A model generated the notes under the pieces. The model was given only the letters and a program-made list of their open reading frames with translations. It did not search any database and was not told the DNA's origin. The position numbers and the translations under genes are program-made. From the NCBI RefSeq assembly GCF_022271405.1, contig NZ_JAJNAL010000002.1, positions 186,001 through 250,000 of the forward strand: DNA of 64,000 nucleotides, given 5' to 3'. Positions within the stretch are counted from its first letter, which is position 1; each line of letters opens with the position of its first letter. The DNA is from Rhodopseudomonas infernalis. GTDB lineage: Bacteria; Pseudomonadota; Alphaproteobacteria; Rhizobiales; Xanthobacteraceae. This document shows, in pieces, positions 1 through 9,379 of this stretch.

Positions 1-53
1 AGGCCATTTACGGAGCATAGCAGGGCGGGACCGGTGAGGCGACCCGCCTGGCG

Positions 54-1271
54 TCACCGGATTGGATCCGGCATCCAGCCGAGCAGCGCCAGCATGACGA
101 AGAAGCCGACGAAGTACGCGATGCCGACGTGCCAGCCGAAGCGTAGCCACAGGTAAACCGACTTGCCCTCGGGGAACATGTTGGTGAGGGCGACGCCGGC
201 CGAGGAGCCGAACCACATCATCGAGCCGCCGAAGCCGACCGCGTAGGCGAGGAAGCCCCAGTCGTAGCCGCCTTGTTTCAGCGCCAGCGCGGTGAGCGGA
301 ATGTTGTCGAAGCCGGCGGAGACGAAGCCGAGGCCGAGGGCGGTCTGCCAGCTCGCCGCAGGCAGTTCTTCCACCGGCATCATCGAGGCGGCGGTCACCA
401 GCGCCAGCAGGAAGATGGTGCCTTTGAGCGTCGACGGCATCAGCTCCCAGTCCGGCCGGCGGATCGGCGCGGTGATCAGCAGCACGGCCCACACGGTGAG
501 GCCGAGCAGAGGCAACTGATCGAGCAGCGCCGGGTAGTTGACGTTGGCGATGATGTTGGCGGCCAGCGCCGCGATCAGGATCGCCGCGACGATGCCGACG
601 CGGACCCATTCGATCCTGAGCCCGCGCGGCGGATCCTTGGCGATCGGCGAGAAGTTCTGCTGCTGGATCGAGGCAGGTACGGCGAACAGCAGCAGCGCGA
701 CGCCGGCCGCCACATAGGCTTCCACGACGCTCAGCGGGCTGACGCCGGCGATCCACATCATCGTCGTGGTGGTATCACCGACGACGCTGCCGGAGCCGCC
801 GGCGTTCGACGCCGCGACGATCGCCGCCAGATAGCCGATATGCACTCTGCCGCGAAACACGTGCCGCGCCACCATGCCGCCGATCAGCGCGGCGGCGATG
901 TTGTCGAGGAAGCTCGACAGCACGAACACCATGACCAGCAGGACGACCGGGCCCTTCCAGTCGTCCGGCAGCAGCGCCGGCATCTCGTCCGGAATACCGC
1001 TCTTCTCGAAATGTGCCGACAGCAGCGCGAAGCCCATCAGCAGCAGGAACAGGTTCGCCAGCGTTACCCATTCGTGCTGCAGATGCAGCGTCAGCCCGAG
1101 CAGGCCGGTGCCGGTCTTGAAGCCGCTGAACACCAGCTTGGTGGTGGTGATCGTCGCGAGCCCCGCCAGCGCGATCGCCAAGGTGTGGCGATGAAAGATC
1201 GCGACACCGAGCAGAGTCAGCGCGAACAGGATGAAGTCGAGCGGAATGCCGAAGATCAGGACCGGCGTCAC
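54..1271 (-). CDS. Na+/H+ antiporter-like ion transporter, 405 aa
   Basis: Polytopic inner-membrane protein with about ten hydrophobic helices. The pattern fits the ion-transporter superfamily that holds citrate and NhaD-type Na+/H+ antiporters: two halves, each with a polar re-entrant stretch (SSFLDNIAAALIGG near residue 120, then GSGSVVGDTTTTMMW near 160, and SAGFDNIPLTALAL plus FGSSAGVALTN in the C-terminal half). The paired DN motifs followed by small polar residues are the likely ion-binding elements. The start is GTG, preceded by a GAGG element five bases upstream. The substrate cannot be read from sequence; Na+/H+ exchange is the best guess and a carboxylate is the alternative. It stands alone, about 200 bases from the next gene on the same strand. 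Confidence 0.75.
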   Translation of the reverse strand: MTPVLIFGIPLDFILFALTLLGVAIFHRHTLAIALAGLATITTTKLVFSGFKTGTGLLGLTLHLQHEWVTLANLFLLLMGFALLSAHFEKSGIPDEMPALLPDDWKGPVVLLVMVFVLSSFLDNIAAALIGGMVARHVFRGRVHIGYLAAIVAASNAGGSGSVVGDTTTTMMWIAGVSPLSVVEAYVAAGVALLLFAVPASIQQQNFSPIAKDPPRGLRIEWVRVGIVAAILIAALAANIIANVNYPALLDQLPLLGLTVWAVLLITAPIRRPDWELMPSTLKGTIFLLALVTAASMMPVEELPAASWQTALGLGFVSAGFDNIPLTALALKQGGYDWGFLAYAVGFGGSMMWFGSSAGVALTNMFPEGKSVYLWLRFGWHVGIAYFVGFFVMLALLGWMPDPIR

Positions 1272-1473
1272 GCGGACCTCGGCGGGGCAGAAAGCTGTGC
1301 AGCGCCCGTTGCAACGGCGGCATGATGTCGGATGTTCAAGGTAGCGGTCTCGGTCTCGGCGAGGAAGTGGCCGACGCGCTCCTCAGAGGCGCCGGTCCGG
1401 CGCGGCGGAAGCTGCCCGACCTGCGACAAAATGGCAAGGTTACCCGGGAAGGGGCGACGTAAGCCTTTCGGCG

Positions 1474-2145
1474 TCAGCTCCGCACGGCGAGCCAGATCCA
1501 ATGCCGCGACCCGCTGCGCTTGCCGACGGCGCGGATCGGGACCTCGTTGACGGTAAAGCCGCTCTGCCGCAGCCGTCGGGTGAAGCCCTCGTCTGGCCCG
1601 GAGGACCACAGCGCCAGGACGCCGCCGTCGCGCAGCGCCGCACGGGTGGTGGCCAGGCCGCCATGGTCGTAAAGCCGATCGTTGGCTTTGCGGGACAGCC
1701 CCTCGGGCCCGTTGTCGACGTCGAGCAGGATGGCGTCGAAACGTCCGGCCCCGGCCTGGATCAGTTCGCCGACATCGCGGGCGATCAGGTTGACGCGGGG
1801 ATCGTCAAGGCTGTTGCCGTAGAGCGCGGCCATCGGCCCGCGACCCCAGTCGATCACCTCTGGCACCAATTCAGCGACGTCGATCGTCGCATCCTTGCCG
1901 AATACCGCCAGCGCAGCGCGCAGCGTGAAGCCCATGCCGAGGCCGCCGATCAGGACGTGCGGCCGAGTCCGCCCCGCGAGCTTCCTGCAGGCGAGGGTCG
2001 CAAGCGCTTCTTCCGAGCCGCCGAGCCGGCTGTTCATCAGTTCGTTGGCGCCGAGCTTGATCGAGAATTCTTCGCCCCGCTGCATCAGACGCAATTCGTC
2101 GCCGCCGGGAATCTGCGCGGTGGCAAGCTTGATCCAGGGCAGCAT
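1474..2145 (-). CDS. Spermidine synthase-like SAM-binding protein, 223 aa
   Basis: Class I Rossmann methyltransferase fold of the spermidine-synthase type. VLIGGLGMGFTLRAAL (about residues 64-79) is the glycine-rich nucleotide loop, VAELVPEVIDWGRG carries the acidic residue after beta-2, and DAILLDVDNGPEG corresponds to the catalytic region of polyamine synthases. The protein is shorter than true SpeE (about 280 aa) and lacks its N-terminal beta domain, as do many stand-alone bacterial spermidine-synthase-like proteins of unknown substrate. It follows the receiver-kinase hybrid gene by 12 bases, so it is probably the last gene of the two-component operon. I would not assign polyamine synthesis without biochemical data. 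Confidence 0.7.
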   Translation of the reverse strand: MLPWIKLATAQIPGGDELRLMQRGEEFSIKLGANELMNSRLGGSEEALATLACRKLAGRTRPHVLIGGLGMGFTLRAALAVFGKDATIDVAELVPEVIDWGRGPMAALYGNSLDDPRVNLIARDVGELIQAGAGRFDAILLDVDNGPEGLSRKANDRLYDHGGLATTRAALRDGGVLALWSSGPDEGFTRRLRQSGFTVNEVPIRAVGKRSGSRHWIWLAVRS

Positions 2146-2157
2146 CAGGTGCGCTCG

Positions 2158-3240
2158 TCAGGCGGCCGCGGGCGTTGGCGCCGGGCTCTTGGTACGCAGG
2201 AAACGCAGCACCATGCGGGTGCCGGAATGCGAGGGATCGCGGGTGACGGTGGCTTCGAGCTTGGTGGCCATCGCCTGCACGATCCGCTGTCCCATGCCGG
2301 TCGATTGCGGATGGGCCTTGGCCGAGAAGCCGACGCCCTCGTCGCGGATCGCCAGTTCGAGCTCGTCGCCATCGGCCTTGAGCTCGACATGGATCGGGCC
2401 TTTGCCTTCCGGATAGGCGTATTTCACCGCGTTCATCACCAACTCGTTGACCACGATGCCGATCGCCACGGCGCGGTCGGGGTCGATCTCGACCGCTTCG
2501 GCGGCGAGCGTCAGCCGCGACATCCGGTTGCCTTCGGCGGAGCGGCGCAAATCCTCGAGCAGTGCTTCCAGATACTGGTTCAGCATCACGCTCTTGAGGT
2601 CGTGCGAGGTGTAGAGCCGGCGGTGCACTTGCGCGACCGCCGCGACGCGGCCCATCGCATTGGTCAGTGCGGCCTTCACCTCGCCCTCCTTGCTGGAGGA
2701 GGCCTGCAGATGCAGCAGCGAGGCGATGATCTGCAGCGAGTTGCCGACGCGGTGATTGACCTCGCGCAGCAGCATCTCGCGTTCGGCGGCGAGCGCTGCG
2801 TAGCGATCGCGCGACGCGCGCACTTCGGCTTCGGCGTCGTCTCGGGCCTTGCGAATGACCGCCTGGCGCAGCGCCTGATCGGCGGCGACCTGGAGCAGGG
2901 GGATGAAATCGCCCTGCGTGTCCTTCACCAGATAGTCCGCCGCTCCAGCCTTCAGCGCGGTGACGGCGATGCTGGAATCCTGCGAGGCGGTGACAAACAC
3001 CACGGGCGGCGCGTCGGGAATGCTCTGGATTTGCTCGAGCGTCTCCAACCCGTCGAGGCCCGGCATGTACTGATCGAGCGCGACCACGTCGACGCCGCCC
3101 TGGCGCAGACGCGTGAGGCCGGCCTCGCCGCTCAGCACGTGTTCGACCGCAAAGCCCTGCCGCTTGAGGCCGCGAGTGACCAGCCGGCCCAGCGCCTCAT
3201 CGTCATCGATATACAGCAGAGTCGGCGTGGCAGGCGTCAT
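2158..3240 (-). CDS. Receiver-HisKA_2 hybrid sensor histidine kinase, 360 aa
   Basis: Soluble two-component protein with an N-terminal receiver domain (residues about 5-120: acidic pocket IDDDE, phospho-acceptor Asp56 in VVALDQYMPG, conserved Lys in YLVKD), then a HisKA_2 dimerisation helix with phospho-accepting His163 in REVNHRVGNSLQ, then a HATPase domain (NELVMNAVKYAY, DEGVGFS). The start ATG overlaps the stop of the preceding response regulator by four bases, which sets the start and implies translational coupling. HisKA_2/HWE kinases with an attached receiver often feed the PhyR-EcfG general stress response in alphaproteobacteria. Together with the EcfG-like promoter of this operon that makes a stress-signalling role likely, but this is inference. 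Confidence 0.88.
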   Translation of the reverse strand: MTPATPTLLYIDDDEALGRLVTRGLKRQGFAVEHVLSGEAGLTRLRQGGVDVVALDQYMPGLDGLETLEQIQSIPDAPPVVFVTASQDSSIAVTALKAGAADYLVKDTQGDFIPLLQVAADQALRQAVIRKARDDAEAEVRASRDRYAALAAEREMLLREVNHRVGNSLQIIASLLHLQASSSKEGEVKAALTNAMGRVAAVAQVHRRLYTSHDLKSVMLNQYLEALLEDLRRSAEGNRMSRLTLAAEAVEIDPDRAVAIGIVVNELVMNAVKYAYPEGKGPIHVELKADGDELELAIRDEGVGFSAKAHPQSTGMGQRIVQAMATKLEATVTRDPSHSGTRMVLRFLRTKSPAPTPAAA

Positions 3241-3680
3241 GTTGCTTCGGGTTGGGGGACCTGGATGACCGAGAAGAACAGGCCGAGCTGACGGATCGCG
3301 TTGGCGAAGCTTTCGTAGTTCACCGGCTTGGTGATGTAGACGTTGCAGCCCAGTTCGTAGCAACGCTTGATCTCCTGAGCGTCGTCGGTGGTGGTCAACA
3401 CCACGACCGGCGTGCACTTCAGGTGATCATTCTCCTTGATGCGGCGGAGAATATCGATGCCGCTGGCGTCGGGCAGATTAAGGTCGAGCAGCACCAGCAA
3501 GGCACGGTCGCGATGCTCCACGCCGGAGCCATCGGCCCCGAACAGATAGTTGAGCGCAGCTGTACCCGAGGTGAACGGGATGATCTCGTTGTTGACGCCC
3601 GACCGCCGGATGTTCCGCTCGATCAGGCGGGCGTGGCCCTCGTCGTCCTCGATCATGATGATAGTGACCGGATTGCTCAT
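3237..3680 (-). CDS. Single-domain response regulator, 147 aa
   Basis: Stand-alone receiver (REC) domain with no output domain. Acidic pair EDD at residues 11-13, phospho-acceptor Asp66 in LLVLLDLNLPDASG, switch Thr in VVVLTTTDD and conserved Lys in YITKPVN are all present. The type resembles the CheY-like regulators placed beside CHASE3 or phytochrome kinases. The chosen ATG overlaps the stop of the upstream kinase by four bases, and the gene overlaps the next one in the same way, so the three signalling genes are translationally coupled. It probably shuttles phosphate between the membrane kinase and the downstream receiver-kinase hybrid; no DNA-binding activity is expected. Confidence 0.88.
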   Translation of the reverse strand: MSNPVTIIMIEDDEGHARLIERNIRRSGVNNEIIPFTSGTAALNYLFGADGSGVEHRDRALLVLLDLNLPDASGIDILRRIKENDHLKCTPVVVLTTTDDAQEIKRCYELGCNVYITKPVNYESFANAIRQLGLFFSVIQVPQPEAT

Positions 3681-5209
3681 GAGCGGGATTCCCGATTTGT
3701 CGCCGCGGTCCATTTCATCGGCAACGTGATGGTGAATGTCGAACCTTCGCCGAGCGCGGAGGACACCGACATGGTTCCTCCCAGCCGCCTGACGAGTGCA
3801 CGGACGTGAGCGAGCCCGATCCCCTGACCGGGCCTGTCCTGTGTACCGGCCCGGCGGAAAAGATCAAAGATTCTCTGGTGGTCCTTCGGATCGATCCCCC
3901 GGCCGTTGTCCGAAACCTCGAAGATCGCGAAGCCGAGCTTCTGCCGGCCGCGGATCCGGATGTCGCCGGGGACGCCGCTCTTGAGATATTTCAGGGCATT
4001 GTCGATCAGATTGGAGAAGATCTGCTCGAGCGCCAGGCGGTCGCTGACGATGTCGGGCAGCGGCTCGATGCGGATCTCCGCATTCGCTTCGGCCGCCTGA
4101 TGCGCCATCGTCGAGGCGATGTTCTCGATCAGTTCGCGAGTGTCGATCGCCACCGGCTGGAATTGCCGGCGGCCCTCGCGGGTGAGGTTGAGGATCGCGC
4201 TGATCAGCCGGTCCATCTTGCCGATCGAGGATTTGATGAAGCCGAGCGCCTCGGTGAAATCCTCCGACAATTGTTGATCGGGCTGTGCCAGCTCGGGCTC
4301 GCCATCGGCGTCGGCTTTTTCCGGCATCTGCTTGTTGGCGACTTCGCGACTCAGGGTCGCGATGCGCCGGAAGATGTCGGTGCGCAGCTCTTCGAGCTCG
4401 CTGGTAAAGCCCATGATGTTGACCAGCGGCGAGCGCAGATCGTGGCTGACGATGTAGGCGAAGCGCTGAATCTCTTCGTTCGCCTCGCGCAGATCGGCGG
4501 TACGCTCGGAGACGGTGGCTTCGAGATTGAGGTTGTTGTCGCGCAGCTGCGATTCGGCCTCGTCGCGGGCGCGCGACGATCGCCGGACCAGGAAGATCGA
4601 CAGGCCGGCGAGCATCAGCACCAGGCCCGAGCCCGTGGCGGTGACGATCGACGTCAGCGACTGGCTGCGATCGGCGGCGGCGGTTCGCATGACGAACAGC
4701 TTGTTTTCCTCGGCGCGCATCGCCGCCATGTAGCTGGCGAACTGGTTCATGGCTTCGCGGCCGCCAGCATCGCGCACGGCGATCCGCGCCTCCGTGGCGC
4801 GATCACTCTGCGCCAGCGCGATCAGCTCCCGGAATTTGGCGATCCGAACCTCGGCGAGGGCGATGGTCCGCTCGATCAGCGGGAGTTGCACCGGGTTGTC
4901 GGCGACAAGCTGCCGCAGCCTCTGCAGCATGGTCGGGACCTGCGCGGCCGACCGCTCGAATTCGTCAATGAACTCGGCCTGACCTGTCAGCAGGAAGCCG
5001 CGCTCGGCGCTTTCGGCGCGACGCATCTCGAGTTGGGCGAGCGAGAGCTGGTTCTCGACTTCAAGCGTATGGGCGACCCAGGCGGTGTCCTCGCGGGCTT
5101 TGGCCAACAGGAAAATGGACGCCACGCTGATCAAGACCAGCACGGCGAACGACAATGAAAGCAGGGTAATCTGGATGAAAGCGCGATGGCGCGTGGCTTC
5201 CGGCGTCAC
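3677..5209 (-). CDS. Membrane sensor histidine kinase with CHASE3 domain, 510 aa
   Basis: First gene of a four-gene signalling operon. A transmembrane helix (about residues 13-35) is followed by an extracytoplasmic all-helical CHASE3 domain (about 37-180, including RRAESAERGFLLTG, a signature of the family) and a second transmembrane helix (about 188-208). A short coiled linker leads to a HisKA domain with phospho-accepting His256 in IVSHDLRSPLVNI and a HATPase domain (NLIDNALKYL, DNGRGIDPKD, GQGIGLAHVRAL). The insertion between HisKA helices (residues about 280-320) is acidic. The CHASE3 ligand is unknown. The putative EcfG-type promoter at 5281-5305 lies 72 bases upstream of the start. Confidence 0.88.
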   Translation of the reverse strand: MTPEATRHRAFIQITLLSLSFAVLVLISVASIFLLAKAREDTAWVAHTLEVENQLSLAQLEMRRAESAERGFLLTGQAEFIDEFERSAAQVPTMLQRLRQLVADNPVQLPLIERTIALAEVRIAKFRELIALAQSDRATEARIAVRDAGGREAMNQFASYMAAMRAEENKLFVMRTAAADRSQSLTSIVTATGSGLVLMLAGLSIFLVRRSSRARDEAESQLRDNNLNLEATVSERTADLREANEEIQRFAYIVSHDLRSPLVNIMGFTSELEELRTDIFRRIATLSREVANKQMPEKADADGEPELAQPDQQLSEDFTEALGFIKSSIGKMDRLISAILNLTREGRRQFQPVAIDTRELIENIASTMAHQAAEANAEIRIEPLPDIVSDRLALEQIFSNLIDNALKYLKSGVPGDIRIRGRQKLGFAIFEVSDNGRGIDPKDHQRIFDLFRRAGTQDRPGQGIGLAHVRALVRRLGGTMSVSSALGEGSTFTITLPMKWTAATNRESRS

Positions 5210-5280
5210 CGCGCGCCCTCGGACAGATCAAAACGAAGCAAGAACATCCCCCGCAAGACGTTCGAATGTGGAACCATCCA

Positions 5281-5305
5281 AACGCGTGATGGGGAAGCTG
5301 GTTCC
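5281..5305 (-). promoter_or_regulatory. Candidate EcfG-type (general stress sigma factor) promoter
   Basis: Reading the minus strand, GGAAC (5305-5301) is followed after exactly 16 bases by CGTT (5284-5281). This matches the alphaproteobacterial EcfG consensus GGAAC-N16/17-CGTT. The -10 element is 72 bases from the start of the CHASE3 kinase gene and points at it. A GGAACCA/TGGTTCC inverted repeat surrounds the site. No transcript evidence is available from sequence. Confidence 0.55.
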
Positions 5306-5331
5306 ACACGCCGCAAGATTATTTAGCGGCG

Positions 5332-6678
<1,347 letters not shown>

Positions 6679-6707
6679 CGGGGCCACCGGATTGAGAGGC
6701 GAATGAC

Positions 6708-6759
6708 GAGTGGCGAATGGGGTGCGGATGGCGTTGCGATGCAGTTCTATTCGCCACTC
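6708..6759. repeat. Inverted repeat in the accB-accC spacer
   Basis: GAGTGGCGAAT (6708-6718) is repeated in inverse orientation as ATTCGCCACTC (6749-6759), with further related GAATGACGAG/CTCGCTACTCG sequence on both sides up to about 6783. It can form an 11-bp hairpin in the accBC transcript just after the accB stop. The composition resembles short dispersed intergenic repeats of Rhodopseudomonas and Bradyrhizobium; no second copy of this type is seen in the window. Confidence 0.7.
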
Positions 6760-6774
6760 GCCATTCCCTACTCG

Positions 6775-7266
6775 CTACTCGATCACGACGAGCGGTTCGC
6801 CGAATTCGACGGGCTGGCCGTCTTCGACCAGGATCTGCGTGACCGTGCCGGCCCGCGGCGACGGGATCTGATTCATCGTCTTCATGGCTTCGACGATGAA
6901 CAGCGTCTCGCCGGCGGACACGCGCGAGCCGACTTCGATGAACGGCTTGGCGCCGGGCTCGGGCGCCCAATACACGGTGCCGACCATCGGCGAGGGCACG
7001 ACGCCCGGATGTTTGGCGAAGTCGACCGCAGAGGCCTCGAGCGGAGCGATCGCGGCGACGGCGCCTGGGGCGTAGCTCGCCGGGACAGCCGCGGCGATGC
7101 TGACATTGCGGGCGACGCGCACCCGCAGACCGGCTCGCTCGATCTCGATTTCCGTCAGATTGGTTTCGTCGAGCAGCAGCGCGAGTTCGCGGATCAGCGT
7201 GCTGTCTTCGGTTGCCGCGGCTTCTTTCGGCTTGGCGGCGGTCTTGGTGTCAGGCTGGCGGGCCAT
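6775..7266 (-). CDS. accB: Acetyl-CoA carboxylase, biotin carboxyl carrier protein
   Basis: 163-aa biotin carboxyl carrier subunit. The C-terminal biotinyl domain (about residues 86-163) carries biotin-accepting Lys129 in [10 protein letters not shown]. The N-terminal helix ([23 protein letters not shown]) is the conserved BCCP segment, joined by an Ala/Pro-rich flexible linker. The start MARQPD was chosen because upstream in-frame sequence has no BCCP similarity and runs into the aroQ coding region. It lies 38 bases downstream of aroQ on the same strand, the usual alphaproteobacterial aroQ-accB-accC order. Confidence 0.95.
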   Translation of the reverse strand: MARQPDTKTAAKPKEAAATEDSTLIRELALLLDETNLTEIEIERAGLRVRVARNVSIAAAVPASYAPGAVAAIAPLEASAVDFAKHPGVVPSPMVGTVYWAPEPGAKPFIEVGSRVSAGETLFIVEAMKTMNQIPSPRAGTVTQILVEDGQPVEFGEPLVVIE

Positions 7267-7304
7267 GTTTGGATCCAGATGGCTTGAGTGAACGGGGCGC
7301 GGGG

Positions 7305-7760
7305 TCAGGCCTTGGCGACGGCGCCGATTTTTGCGGCAAGCCCGGTGATGGCCAGCCGATAGCCGTCGATGCCGAAGCCACACAGGCTGGCAAAGGCGGC
7401 CTTCGCGATGAAGGAGTGGTGACGAAAGCTTTCGCGCGCAAAAACGTTGGAAACATGGACTTCCACCGTCGGAATTTGCACACCGACCAGCGCATCGTGC
7501 AGCGCCACCGAGGTGTGGGTGTAGCCGCCGGCGTTGAGCACGATGCCGACCGCCTGGTCGGCACGCGCCTGATGGATCCAGTCGATCAATTCGCCTTCGT
7601 GATTGGATTGCCGGCAGACGGCCGTGAAGCCGAGGCTGGCAGCGGTTTCAGTGCACAGCTTTTCGACGTCGGCCAAGGTGGCGTGGCCATAGATCTCCGG
7701 CTCGCGGGTCCCGAGCAAATTCAGGTTCGGACCATTGAGCACGTAAATCGGTTGAGGCAT
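7305..7760 (-). CDS. aroQ: Type II 3-dehydroquinate dehydratase
   Basis: 151-aa dodecameric-type dehydroquinase of the shikimate pathway, converting 3-dehydroquinate to 3-dehydroshikimate. Diagnostic motifs are [18 protein letters not shown] at the N-terminus (with the catalytic Arg and Tyr of the lid region), [12 protein letters not shown] in the substrate pocket and [17 protein letters not shown] with the catalytic His. Length and motifs are complete. It heads the aroQ-accB-accC unit; the 270 bases upstream hold no gene and should contain its promoter. Confidence 0.96.
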   Translation of the reverse strand: MPQPIYVLNGPNLNLLGTREPEIYGHATLADVEKLCTETAASLGFTAVCRQSNHEGELIDWIHQARADQAVGIVLNAGGYTHTSVALHDALVGVQIPTVEVHVSNVFARESFRHHSFIAKAAFASLCGFGIDGYRLAITGLAAKIGAVAKA

Positions 7761-8030
7761 CCGAAAATCCGGCAATGTCAGCGAGGTTCCGGTCTGGCGG
7801 CCGGTCAAAATCCGGCTCTGCAGAAGCCGGTTTCCCGGGCGCAATTCACTTGATTGCGCGCGTTATAGGTAACCTCAACGCTCAGGGGAAGCCTCAACGC
7901 GTTTCCATGCCGCATGAATCGCCTGATGCTTTGGACGAGGACAGGCCGGCAAGGCGGTATAATTGCTCGCGAACCTTTCGCAATGAGTGCTGGCATCTGG
8001 CTTTATGGAGGTTGTGCACAAGGGTTGCGC

Positions 8031-8059
8031 AAACGAAAGGGCGACCCGAAGGCCGCCCT
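8031..8059 (-). terminator. Rho-independent terminator with UUCG tetraloop
   Basis: On the minus strand AGGGCGGCC (8059-8051) and GGTCGCCCT (8046-8038) pair as a 9-bp stem (one G-U pair) closed by UUCG, followed by TTCGTTT. It lies 27 bases after the stop of the DUF1236 gene and separates it from aroQ. The rest of 7761-8030 shows no recognisable gene. Confidence 0.75.
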
Positions 8060-8085
8060 CGCTCCATTGACGAACGTTGCCGCGG

Positions 8086-8811
8086 TCAGGCGTCGAGCAC
8101 GGCGACGATCTCCAACGTGCGCGGATTGACCACGATGATCTCGTCCCGGACCAGGAAGAACTCGTAGCCGCGCCAATCCGGATAGACCGTGATGATTTCG
8201 GCCGGCAGCGGGTGGAAGCGCACATCGCGCGGCACCCGGGTGCCAACCGAGATCGAGAAGTTGACGTTGGTCTGCGGCTGAATGTTCTGGTTCTTGATGA
8301 CGGTTGTGATCTTGGTGCGCTGCTCGGTGGAGAGCTTGGCGCCGGCGCCAGCCTGGCCGGTGGTGGTTCGATCACGCTGGCTGTCGGCGTTACGGTTCAT
8401 CCGGCCGCCGCGGTCCTTGTCTTTGTCGGCGGCGTTCTTGTTCATCTGCTCGCGATCGTTGCCGGCCTTGCGATCCATCTCGCCGCCCTTGCGATCCTCG
8501 GCTTTCATGTCCTTGCCGCCGGCGCGGCCGTTGTCGGAGCTCATCGAGCCCTTCGGCGCGCTGTCCTGGGCACGCTGACCGGTCGCCCCACCGGGAGCCG
8601 CGCGATCGTCCTGACCCGAGGTCATCCCCGAGCCGGCACCGCCGCCGGACCTGTTCATTTGCGGCGCCGAAGAACCGCGCTCGGCCGGTGCGGACGAGCC
8701 CGCCGACGGCGAAGCCCCCATCGATCCGCCGGCACCGGTGCCTTGCGCGTGGGCTGCGCCGCCAGCGATCAACGCGGCGGTCGCGACCGAGATCAAAAGG
8801 CGATTGATCAT
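8086..8811 (-). CDS. DUF1236 domain exported protein, 241 aa
   Basis: Signal peptide (MINRLLISVATAALIAGGAAHAQ) followed by about 140 residues of low-complexity Gly/Ser/Asp/Asn/Lys-rich linker, then a C-terminal DUF1236 domain (about residues 165-241: LSTEQRTKITTVI, VPRDVRFHPLPAEII, YEFFLVRDEIIVVNPRTLEIVAVLDA). DUF1236 proteins are common in Nitrobacteraceae and predicted periplasmic; their function is unknown. I chose the second ATG because AGGAGGAG lies eight bases before it, while the first ATG touches that ribosome binding site. A possible stress promoter lies 30-60 bases upstream. Confidence 0.8.
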   Translation of the reverse strand: MINRLLISVATAALIAGGAAHAQGTGAGGSMGASPSAGSSAPAERGSSAPQMNRSGGGAGSGMTSGQDDRAAPGGATGQRAQDSAPKGSMSSDNGRAGGKDMKAEDRKGGEMDRKAGNDREQMNKNAADKDKDRGGRMNRNADSQRDRTTTGQAGAGAKLSTEQRTKITTVIKNQNIQPQTNVNFSISVGTRVPRDVRFHPLPAEIITVYPDWRGYEFFLVRDEIIVVNPRTLEIVAVLDA

Positions 8812-8847
8812 TTCCATCTCCTCCTAATGAGCCTGCCCGCGCGCGAC

Positions 8848-8872
8848 AACCCGACGCATGTGTTTCCGTTCC
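8848..8872 (-). promoter_or_regulatory. Possible variant EcfG-type promoter of the DUF1236 gene
   Basis: On the minus strand GGAAC (8872-8868), 16 bases, GGTT (8851-8848). The -35 is perfect and the spacing right, but the -10 has G instead of the preferred C. The start codon is 37 bases downstream of the -10, a plausible leader length. Treat as tentative. Confidence 0.3.
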
Positions 8873-9074
8873 GCAGAACCGTGTTTCTGTTCTGCATAAG
8901 ACGGTTTCGCAGTTTTGTTTTGCTGCACGGGGGGAGGCGGATTAGTTTCTGGAGCACGACGAGGCGCAATCCATTCGGGATCTGCGACGTCTGGCGCCCG
9001 GCCGGATCCTGCGGTCCACCAGCCTGTTATCAGGCATGGCAATTGCAACGCCGATGGCTCGATCGGGAGGAAGT

Positions 9075-9287
9075 ATGGCGCACTATGTTGTACGTTTTAT
9101 GAAGGATATTCTCGGCGAGAACGGCCGGCACGCTGAGGTCTGTCAGCGGATGTTGGAAATCGAGGCGTCCAACCGGCACGAGGCAACGGAACTCGCCAAG
9201 CAGAAGTTCTGCGAGATGGAGCGCCTGCGTGAATGGTCGCTGCATGCCGACCGTGTCCACGTCGCCGAAAGTGATTTCCCGTCCTGA
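9075..9287 (+). CDS. Small conserved-type hypothetical protein, 70 aa
   Basis: Short soluble protein (starts MAHYVVRFMKDILGENGRH) with charged helical sequence and no signal peptide or membrane helix; two Cys residues (AEVCQRM, KQKFCEM). A strong GGGAGGAAG ribosome binding site immediately before the ATG at 9075 sets the start. A perfect hairpin follows nine bases after the stop. I do not recognise the family. Codon use matches the neighbours, so I regard it as a real gene expressed as a single unit. Confidence 0.65.
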   Translation: MAHYVVRFMKDILGENGRHAEVCQRMLEIEASNRHEATELAKQKFCEMERLREWSLHADRVHVAESDFPS

Positions 9288-9295
9288 TGGCGGCG

Positions 9296-9327
9296 TCCCG
9301 AGCGGGAGTGAGCCGCTCGGGATTCTT
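9296..9327. terminator. Bidirectional hairpin terminator
   Basis: TCCCGAGCGG (9296-9305) and CCGCTCGGGA (9313-9322) form a perfect 10-bp stem with a 7-base loop, followed by TTCTT on the plus strand. It sits between the convergent 70-aa gene and the DsbA-like gene and could serve both. The U-tract is short. Confidence 0.6.
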
Positions 9328-9379
9328 GCGAGATGGCAGCTCCGAGATTCTCAGAGCACGAGGAATTTCGGGGCGTCGC

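Noticed and set aside
273-1325. Long plus-strand open frame of 350 codons opposite the antiporter gene
   Set aside because: Arg/Gln/Asp-rich translation with no family similarity. It is the antisense shadow of a high-GC gene; similar shadows occur opposite many genes here (for example 1501-3291, 5368-7287, 21549-24455).
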